Origin: CAYRGY01 sp964424075
GTDB taxonomy: Bacteria; Patescibacteriota; Gracilibacteria; UBA1369
Length of the DNA stretch: 64,000 bases
Assembly (NCBI GenBank): GCA_964424075.1
Contig: CAYRGY010000002.1
Span: forward strand, 62,001 to 126,000
Direction of reading: 5' to 3'
A program made the position numbers and the translations under genes. The notes beneath the pieces were generated by a model. That model was not told where the DNA came from. It saw only the letters and a list, made by a program, of their open reading frames with translations, and made no database searches. Positions 57,994 to 64,000 of this stretch are shown one piece after another; within the stretch, counting starts at the first letter, position 1; each line of letters begins with the position of its first letter.

Positions 57994-59037
57994 ATTCTGC
58001 TCAATTTCCCGCTTAAGTTTGTCCAGACCTTCACCTGTAATTGTTGTAGTAAAAACCGGATCAAAACGCTCATATTGACGTCGAACCTGCTGGTGATTGT
58101 AGTCTTTGGGGAGCAGATCAATCTTGTTAAAAACGTATATAATCGGCTTATCATGGGCATCGATATCCACTAGGACCTGATTAACCACATCGATTTTTTC
58201 TTGCCAATGAGAATCACTCAAATCAATTACGTGCAAAAGCAGATCGGCATAAATAGTTTCCTGTAGAGTAGATTTAAACGAATTGATTAGAGTAGTGGGA
58301 AGATCCTGAATAAAACCAATAGTGTCAGTAATCAGAATTTCTTTGCCAACATTTTTAAGATAGATTTTGCTGACTCTAGTGTCTAATGTAGCGAATAATT
58401 CATTGGCGGAATAGACGCCTTTACCGGTTAAGGCATTGAGTAAACTGGATTTGCCGACATTGGTGTAGCCTACAATACTGACTGTTTTGAATTCCATGCG
58501 TTTGCGATGCTTGATATGTAATTCTCTGCCCTTTTCGCATTTCTCTAATTCTTTTTCGATTTTTTTGGCATGAACCTTCAAGTGGCGACGCATGATTTCA
58601 ATATTGGTTTCACCAATACCTCTGGTACCGATTCCACCTGCCTGTCGGGAAAGCTCTATACCCATACCGTAAATGCGCGGCCCCATATGTTTGATGCTGG
58701 CCAACTCAATTTCTAGTTTAGCTTCCTTGGTTTTGGCATGTTTCTGGAAGATTTTAAGAATTAAATCGATACGGTCCCAAACCTGAATATTTTCTTTGCG
58801 CAAATCCTCTCCTAAATTATAGATTTGCATTGGCTTGAGCTCATTGTTGACTATAATAATATTAGCCCCCAACTCTTTGGCTTCCTGCTTAAGTTCATTC
58901 AATTTTCCCTTGCCAATATAGGTTTTATAATTCGGGGAAAACTTACGTTGCACAGTTTTCAGTAATACCAAACCACCATAAGTTTTGATCAGACTTTCTG
59001 CTTCAAACATGCGGTGCTTGGCCTCGGATTTGTTCAT
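57970..59037 (-). CDS. hflX: GTPase HflX
   Basis: 355 residues from ATG 59037. HflX domain TYIGKGKLNELKQEAKELGA, long helical linker, then GTPase: GYTNVGKSSLLNALTG (G1), DTIGFIQDLP (G3), FNKIDL (G4). Acts on ribosomes under stress. The sequence upstream of the ATG in the same frame still looks like family N-terminus (KAILIDCIPLEM), so translation may begin earlier at a non-ATG codon, after the in-frame TAG near 59120. Convergent with pgl; stop of the deacylase gene lies just upstream. Confidence 0.95.
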   Translation of the reverse strand: MNKSEAKHRMFEAESLIKTYGGLVLLKTVQRKFSPNYKTYIGKGKLNELKQEAKELGANIIIVNNELKPMQIYNLGEDLRKENIQVWDRIDLILKIFQKHAKTKEAKLEIELASIKHMGPRIYGMGIELSRQAGGIGTRGIGETNIEIMRRHLKVHAKKIEKELEKCEKGRELHIKHRKRMEFKTVSIVGYTNVGKSSLLNALTGKGVYSANELFATLDTRVSKIYLKNVGKEILITDTIGFIQDLPTTLINSFKSTLQETIYADLLLHVIDLSDSHWQEKIDVVNQVLVDIDAHDKPIIYVFNKIDLLPKDYNHQQVRRQYERFDPVFTTTITGEGLDKLKREIEQNLYQVEDF

Positions 59038-59095
59038 TTCCAGAGGTATGCAGTCAATCAGGATTGCTTTGATTTCATAATTATTATTAATGGCT

Positions 59096-59584
59096 TTATA
59101 GTTTAGTATATTGAATCTGATGTCCTAGATGTGCCAGAAACTGATTAAAATCCGCCATAGCCACTTCCAGGGTGGAGTCATTGCGAAGCGGATGAAAATT
59201 AATATAATCTTCTTGCATTAAGTCCTCATCAATAATGACTTTGATTTGATGATCCGGATCATTGATTAAGGCGAATGCTGTCACTGATCCAGGTTTGACT
59301 CCAAGATGACTGTATAGTCTTTCAGGTGAAGCAAAACTAAGTTTACTGGATTGTAAAAAAGCTTGAACTGCTTTTAAATCTGCTCTCTTGTCGGCATCAA
59401 TAACAATTAAATAGTGCTGATCCCCTTTTTTATTACGGACAAATAGATTTTTAGTTTTGCCACCACGCAGGTTTCTTTCGTATTTTTCAGCTTCGGCAAC
59501 GGTAAAAATCGGCGGATGTTCATGCTTGTGATAATTGATATTTAACTCTTGAAACTGTTGATATAAGTCGGCGTCGGTTTTCAC
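59096..59584 (-). CDS. YbaK/ProX-type prolyl-tRNA editing deacylase
   Basis: 162 residues from GTG 59584. INS/YbaK domain: YHKHEHPPIFTVAEAEKYER, GGKTKNLFVRNKKGDQHYLI, GVKPGSVTAFALINDPDHQI, as in proteins that clear mischarged Ala-tRNAPro. The conserved Lys (KTKNLF) is present. Separate from the aminoacyl-tRNA synthetase. Upstream of hflX in the same direction, with 58 bp between, so co-transcription is plausible. Confidence 0.92.
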   Translation of the reverse strand: MKTDADLYQQFQELNINYHKHEHPPIFTVAEAEKYERNLRGGKTKNLFVRNKKGDQHYLIVIDADKRADLKAVQAFLQSSKLSFASPERLYSHLGVKPGSVTAFALINDPDHQIKVIIDEDLMQEDYINFHPLRNDSTLEVAMADFNQFLAHLGHQIQYTKL

Positions 59585-59654
59585 TAATTTGATTTTTGTT
59601 TAGAGGAAATTTTTGCTAAGTTTATCCATATAAAAATTATATCATTTCCAAACA

Positions 59655-60626
59655 ATGGTCTACATCTTTTTTATCCTAGGATTTGTATTGCTGATAAAAG
59701 GCGCAGACCTTTTAGTAGACGGATCGGCAGCCATTGCCAAAAGATTCGGGCTCTCGAATTTAATTATCGGCTTGACGATTGTCTCATTTGGGACCTCAAT
59801 GCCGGAGTTGATTGTTAGTACTTTTTCCGCTTGGCAAGGCGCCAGTAGCATGGCTTTTGGTAATGTGATCGGTTCAAACATAGCTAATATTTTGCTGATT
59901 CTCGGTGTATCAGCAGCTATTTTCCCACTGGTGGTGCATTTCAATACGGTTTGGAAAGAAATTCCCTTAAGCCTTCTGGCTGCCCTGGTGGTACTGGTTT
60001 TAGCCAATGATGTAATGCTAGATGAAACAGCACCAAATTTAATCGGACTAAGTGATGGGCTGATTTTGTTGGCTTTTTTTACAATATTCTTGGCATATAT
60101 CATTAGCATGTCACTGGATGAGAAAGGGGTGAATAAGAAGAAAAATATGGAAGTGGATGAAATTCAGAAAATGCCATTGGGGAAAGGAATTATTCTTGTG
60201 ATTCTGGGAATGGTCGGTTTGGCTTTGGGAGGTAATTGGATTGTGGATGGTGGTGTGGAAATTGCCCGATTTTTCAATGTTAGTGAGGCAATGATTGGAT
60301 TAACCATTATTGCTATTGGCACTTCCCTGCCGGAATTGGCAGCATCAGCTATGGCGGCACTAAAAAAACATAGTGATATTGCCATTGGAAATGTTGTTGG
60401 TTCAAATATTTTTAATATTTGTTGGGTACTAGGCCTTACTGCACTAATCAGGCCTGTAGGTGTCGAACTAGGCTTAAATGTTGACATATGGATTATGATT
60501 TTAGCCAGTGTGCTTTTATTTGTGTTCATGTATATAGGCAAAAAGCATATTTTGCAGAAATGGCAGGGTTATCTGTTTATTGTCATGTTTGTCGGGTATA
60601 TAGGATTAAAAATTATTACGGCTTAA
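59655..60626 (+). CDS. Sodium/calcium exchanger (CaCA family)
   Basis: 323 residues, ten transmembrane helices in two homologous halves. The two alpha-repeats are visible: IVSFGTSMPELIVSTFSAWQ with GNVIGSNIANILLILG, and IIAIGTSLPELAASAMAALK with GNVVGSNIFNICWVLG. The Glu residues in PEL bind the ion. YrbG-like. Likely moves calcium out of the cell against sodium. No clear promoter; the small gene at 60671 follows. Confidence 0.95.
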   Translation: MVYIFFILGFVLLIKGADLLVDGSAAIAKRFGLSNLIIGLTIVSFGTSMPELIVSTFSAWQGASSMAFGNVIGSNIANILLILGVSAAIFPLVVHFNTVWKEIPLSLLAALVVLVLANDVMLDETAPNLIGLSDGLILLAFFTIFLAYIISMSLDEKGVNKKKNMEVDEIQKMPLGKGIILVILGMVGLALGGNWIVDGGVEIARFFNVSEAMIGLTIIAIGTSLPELAASAMAALKKHSDIAIGNVVGSNIFNICWVLGLTALIRPVGVELGLNVDIWIMILASVLLFVFMYIGKKHILQKWQGYLFIVMFVGYIGLKIITA

Positions 60627-60651
60627 ATTAATACAAAAAATCAGCTATAAT
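60623..60651 (+). promoter_or_regulatory. Possible promoter of gene 60671
   Basis: TTAAAT (60623-60628), 17-bp spacer, perfect TATAAT (60646-60651); the -35 overlaps the stop of the exchanger gene. Confidence 0.45.
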
Positions 60652-60670
60652 AAAAAGATTTAACTGATTT

Positions 60671-61066
60671 ATGGAAATATTAAGAATTATAGTTGATTAT
60701 ATTGAACTTTTATTAAGTATTTTAGGGGTTATTTTTGTGACCTGGGGAGCAATTTATGTAGCTATAAATGTGGTGTTAAAGGAGTTTTCAACCAAGACAG
60801 AACCTGAAGTTATTGAAAGTGAATATCGGCAGGAATTCGCCTCAAAACTGGTTTTGGGCTTGGAATTCTTTATTGCAGTAGACATTATCAAATCTGTTTA
60901 TGCACCGACATTCGAATCACTGGGTATTCTAGCGGCTTTAGTAGCAATTCGCACACTGCTTAGCTATTCACTTAATCAAGAAATTTCCGAGGATGAAAAA
61001 CTGCTAGGTATCTTTAAAAAAAGTAAAATTCCCAAGAAAAATAGAAAACGGGACAAACAAAGTTAA
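60671..61066 (+). CDS. DUF1622 membrane protein
   Basis: 131 residues. Three transmembrane helices: LLLSILGVIFVTWGAIYVAI, VLGLEFFIAVDIIKSVYAPT and LGILAALVAIRTLLSYSLNQ. The second and third carry the DUF1622 pattern (L-x-L-G-L-E-F-x-x-A-x-D-I-I, then I-R-T). A Lys-rich tail follows. Function unknown. Own promoter-like TATAAT at 60646. Confidence 0.82.
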   Translation: MEILRIIVDYIELLLSILGVIFVTWGAIYVAINVVLKEFSTKTEPEVIESEYRQEFASKLVLGLEFFIAVDIIKSVYAPTFESLGILAALVAIRTLLSYSLNQEISEDEKLLGIFKKSKIPKKNRKRDKQS

Positions 61067-61074
61067 TCCCGTTT
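61046..61074. terminator. Terminator between convergent genes
   Basis: AAACGGGA (61046-61053) pairs with TCCCGTTT (61067-61074). On the minus strand a T-rich run follows, so it most clearly ends the gene at 61096; it overlaps the end of the DUF1622 gene. Confidence 0.6.
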
Positions 61075-61095
61075 CCCTAGGCAGGTATCTAAATT

Positions 61096-63789
61096 TTATT
61101 CAGCGATATCAATTAGTGGCATTGGTTCAGGAATTCCGTAGTAAAGTCGTCCGGCATCACCTGCCAATTCAACTGAATTAACTTCTTCAATCGTATCCAA
61201 ATCATTGGCTTTGACCATATCTTTGGAAATTGTATAAAGATTTTCGCCAATGTAGAGAGCTCGTTCGATTACTCTTTCATAGTCAGATATCCATCCTTGC
61301 TCTTGCATTTCTGTCATATCTGCTTCACTGAAATGTGAAACTGTGCCTTTAAGTGTAAAGCCGCTTTCCAAGTCGATATCATAAACATATGCTCCGGAGA
61401 ATGCTAATTCAGGCTGTTCAAAACTAGGTTCAATACAACTATCCGGTCCGTCGCAATCGGTTGTACAAATTTTCACTCCATCTTCATAGGTACATACTGA
61501 TGGAGCGCAGAGTTTGGTACAACCTTCAGGACAGGTTGAATAGGTATAGTCACGACATTGTAATTCGCTTGGGCTCTCATTAACTGTAATTGGAAAGGCG
61601 AGAAGGCCTTTTTCCCGATCAAATAGTAAGGCTTTATGATTGCGCAATAATTCTGATTCAGTTCCATTATCTCCAATGACTTCTACAAATTTCTCTTGGG
61701 GCGAAGTTGGATCAGTTACATCGAATAATCCCATTTTAAAGCCTCGAACCGCATCGTAGTATACAAAATCAGCATTAGGATCAACTTCTTCCGGATCGAC
61801 ATCCTTACCGAATCCAATTAAGTGATTCTCATCATATGGATGCAAATAATCGCTAAATCCAGGTATTTTTAATTCACCTAGCATTTTAGGAGATTGAGCA
61901 TTACTCAAATCCAAGACAAATAGCGGATCAATGCGCTTAAAGGTCACTAGATAACCTCGATCGCCCATGAATCTGGCTGAATAAATCTTTTCGCCGGGAG
62001 CAAGTCCTTCAAGTGCTCCAACCTGATCTAAATCCTGATCAAGTATATAGACATTATTACCTCCTTCTACACCATCCTGAAGGTTATAGTCCAATACTGT
62101 TGTCGCAATACGGAAGTAATTGCGGAATTCGTCCATTGAGAATTGATTGAGCACTGTTCCGGGAACTTCACCTTCCGCCTGATATTCAATTGAGTTGTCA
62201 CCCAAGGCGAATCTATAAAGCTTTGTGCTGGAATTGTCACGATACATAAATCCGCCCTTCCAGTCTGTCAGAGCAACATAAAGATTTTGGCGGGAAGCGT
62301 AAATCTTCTCAGAACTACCCATAATCACATCCCGATCAATTTGTGCTTCAGTGTCTGCTAGTGGAATTGCTGCAGTAATGATAAGACTGCTAGTGCGATG
62401 TTTTGGCATAATTCTAACTCCATTACAGCTGACTATCGGCATTTCCTCAGCTTGTGAAGAATCCTTCATAACCGGTAGGACATCTGCAAAACTGACATCG
62501 GGATTATTTTCTAATTCTCCAAAATATGGATAAAAATCAGCATATAGATTCATCACCAGATAAAGATTGTCATCTATTTTTCTGGATGTCTGGTAATTTC
62601 CTTCAAACTCAACACTTCGATCTACCTTTGGTTTGCTGCGATCAGCTATATCCACGATGAAAACCTGGGTGCGATGCCAAGATGGAGCATATGAAACTCT
62701 TTTGGCAGCATTGTAAGTATACTTGCTACCGATTACTGTTAGTTGATCTCCATCAATATACATTTCTGTCGGTTCAAAGCTCTCATTTTCAGCCCCCAAT
62801 TCAAAACTGACCAATTCTTCCATTTGATCGGCGGGATATGCATCAATGATGCGGATGGTTGAGCCTTTGATTAAATAAATGTACTTGCCATCATTCTTTA
62901 TCACATCTGCTTCGTCTACTCCTTCTACCTGAATATTGGTAGTAGAATAATCATCTGTCGGTGCAGATTCCGCTGACGAATCAGCGCCAGAAGTGGATTT
63001 CATAGCAGGAGCTGAAGTTGGCTCGGCAATATCCATTTCCATGGCATCTTGCATTATTACTTCTATACCTCCTCCACGTTCATAATTGAAAGAGAGTGAA
63101 TTTTCGACTCGATCTGCCAATTCATTACAGGAATTAACTGTCACCAGTCCGCTCCCGCCTAATTCAGCAAAAGTTCGGGAGGTCTTGTCATCTATATCAG
63201 CTTTTAATCTCCAAATCATCTCCGCCATTTCATCTCTGGTTACAAATTCGTCAAAATATTCAACAGACAGCGGAACAGCTTTGACATTTTCCATTGCTTC
63301 AATGTATTCGCGAAACCAAATGGCTGGGTCTTGATCTGTTTCACCTTCAGGTAAATTGAATACGTTTGCTATAATTTTCGCTGCTTCGGAAAAATTAATC
63401 TTTTCGCCGGGTTTGAAAGAACCGTCAGGATATCCGTCAATGAAGCCTCTGTTTTGAGCTGTACAAATATATGGTGCAAACCATTGCTCATTGACGTCCG
63501 GAAAACAATTACTACCGGTAATTTCTTCCGAGTCAGCAATAGCTCCAACTAAGATTTTGGTAAATTCAGCACGATTAATTGATGAAGCGGGCTGATAAGT
63601 ACCATCCGGGTAGCCCTCAATAACTGCTGCATCTTTTAAATAAGTAATAGCCTCTGAGTTGGGATGACTATCAGTAACATCCGGAAACGTTTGTTCCTGA
63701 GTTTGAGCAGAAACAAAAGATGTTGCTAGCAAGGAAAATACCAGCCCGGCAATTCCCAGCGTTAGCAAAGTTTTTTTACTGAATTTCAT
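61096..63789 (-). CDS. SLH protein with C-terminal beta-propeller (COG4880-like)
   Basis: 897 residues from ATG 63789. Signal peptide 1-30. Three SLH domains: about 35-85 (FPDVTDSHPNSEAITYLKDA), 95-145 (FPDVNEQWFAPYICTAQNRG) and 155-195 (WFREYIEAMENVKAVPLSVE). Then a linker and a long beta-propeller starting STTNIQVEGVDEADVIKNDG, which is the signature of secreted beta-propeller proteins in archaea and bacteria (repeats such as GNYQTSRKIDDNLYLVMNLY and VALTDWKGGFMYRD). A Cys-rich insert of about 45 residues with ten cysteines (STCPEGCTKLCAPSVC) interrupts it near the C-terminus. Wall-attached surface protein. ATAACCC 7 nt before the ATG. Confidence 0.88.
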   Translation of the reverse strand: MKFSKKTLLTLGIAGLVFSLLATSFVSAQTQEQTFPDVTDSHPNSEAITYLKDAAVIEGYPDGTYQPASSINRAEFTKILVGAIADSEEITGSNCFPDVNEQWFAPYICTAQNRGFIDGYPDGSFKPGEKINFSEAAKIIANVFNLPEGETDQDPAIWFREYIEAMENVKAVPLSVEYFDEFVTRDEMAEMIWRLKADIDDKTSRTFAELGGSGLVTVNSCNELADRVENSLSFNYERGGGIEVIMQDAMEMDIAEPTSAPAMKSTSGADSSAESAPTDDYSTTNIQVEGVDEADVIKNDGKYIYLIKGSTIRIIDAYPADQMEELVSFELGAENESFEPTEMYIDGDQLTVIGSKYTYNAAKRVSYAPSWHRTQVFIVDIADRSKPKVDRSVEFEGNYQTSRKIDDNLYLVMNLYADFYPYFGELENNPDVSFADVLPVMKDSSQAEEMPIVSCNGVRIMPKHRTSSLIITAAIPLADTEAQIDRDVIMGSSEKIYASRQNLYVALTDWKGGFMYRDNSSTKLYRFALGDNSIEYQAEGEVPGTVLNQFSMDEFRNYFRIATTVLDYNLQDGVEGGNNVYILDQDLDQVGALEGLAPGEKIYSARFMGDRGYLVTFKRIDPLFVLDLSNAQSPKMLGELKIPGFSDYLHPYDENHLIGFGKDVDPEEVDPNADFVYYDAVRGFKMGLFDVTDPTSPQEKFVEVIGDNGTESELLRNHKALLFDREKGLLAFPITVNESPSELQCRDYTYSTCPEGCTKLCAPSVCTYEDGVKICTTDCDGPDSCIEPSFEQPELAFSGAYVYDIDLESGFTLKGTVSHFSEADMTEMQEQGWISDYERVIERALYIGENLYTISKDMVKANDLDTIEEVNSVELAGDAGRLYYGIPEPMPLIDIAE

Positions 63790-63895
63790 GTGCAATGGGT
63801 TATTTTTTGTACACCCAATTTAACCTATGAAGTCAGTAGATATTACTTTTCCGCAAAATTTAACCTTGTCTGATTAAAATTTATCAGTATGGCTA

Positions 63896-64000
63896 TTAAA
63901 AAAGCGACGTTTGTTCTTGAGGAGTATCCTTCTGAATAGGCTCAGGGGGGACAAAAAAACCATTATCAATTAAAACTTCCAGGCATCTCACCGTGGCTTC
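63896..64000 (-). CDS. 3' end of an unknown gene (partial)
   Basis: Reading minus-strand from the right edge gives 34 residues, EATVRCLEVLIDNGFFVPPE then PIQKDTPQEQTSLF, and TAA at 63896-63898. Coding-like and in frame to the edge. Not enough for a family call. Confidence 0.5.
   Translation of the reverse strand, partial: EATVRCLEVLIDNGFFVPPEPIQKDTPQEQTSLF

Overview
The window looks like part of a Patescibacteria/CPR genome (a small-genome candidate phylum), most like Peregrinibacteria or a close relative. The evidence is an AT-rich, very compact gene layout with 1-20 bp overlaps; many secreted SLH, S74-chaperone and lipobox proteins; the CPR-style pair of an FtsA-like ATPase and a baseplate-J-like membrane protein; and a SUF-type Fe-S operon. 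UGA is an ordinary stop here (for example at the ends of sufC, sufU and the first HD protein), so this is not a lineage that recodes UGA as glycine, such as Absconditabacteria or the recoding Gracilibacteria. The taxonomic guess is inference: no rRNA gene lies in the window.

Layout. 0-12 kb is an accessory-looking stretch: the 5' part of a membrane pyrophosphatase, an HD protein, tRNA-Met with a 77-82 bp direct repeat starting in its 3' end, a remnant of a diversity-generating retroelement (variable protein plus the tail of Avd) between the two repeat copies, a SpoT-like HD hydrolase, a ferritin-like protein, a candidate structured RNA, tRNA-Ala and tRNA-Pro, several unknown or lipoprotein genes, and two genes (6.2-6.9 and 11.8-12.2 kb) whose base composition and Shine-Dalgarno/TTG starts differ from all neighbours. 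12-20 kb: an SLH protein, oligoendopeptidase F, topoisomerase I, a nitroreductase and a protein with a cysteine-peptidase-like C-terminus. 20-25.5 kb: the operon sufC-sufB-sufD-(Memo-like)-sufS-sufU-sufT. 25.5-32.6 kb: an NYN-domain protein, an HD protein, rhodanese, peroxiredoxin, thioredoxin reductase, leucyl aminopeptidase, Nudix and an Mrp-like ATPase. 32.6-35.4 kb, minus strand: Bax-inhibitor-1-like, yceD, rpmF, nusB and rnc. 35.4-43.2 kb: hydrolase, membrane-fused Mur ligase, DegT aminotransferase, FemAB-like protein, FtsA-like ATPase and baseplate-J-like protein. 43.3-52.4 kb: a surface/secretome island with a PKD protein, two S74-chaperone proteins (one with YadA-type head repeats), three lipoproteins and membrane proteins. 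52.4-59.6 kb: comF, a glycosyltransferase, a cold-shock-like protein, the oxidative pentose-phosphate genes gnd-zwf-pgl, hflX and a YbaK-type deacylase. 59.6-64 kb: a Na+/Ca2+ exchanger, a DUF1622 protein, a giant SLH/beta-propeller protein and the tail of one more gene.

How the parts work together. The suf operon builds Fe-S clusters. The rhodanese/peroxiredoxin/thioredoxin reductase group handles thiol redox. gnd-zwf-pgl make NADPH and pentose phosphate. The Mur ligase/aminotransferase/FemAB run and the FtsA-like pair point to envelope synthesis and division. The SLH, S74, PKD and lipoprotein genes build the cell surface.

The strongest non-textbook signals are the broken diversity-generating retroelement between direct repeats at a tRNA 3' end, a recurrent TTAACCA-like motif about 7 nt upstream of many start codons where a Shine-Dalgarno would normally be, a metal-ligand-depleted Memo homologue inside the suf operon, and a candidate structured RNA at 5.84-5.97 kb.
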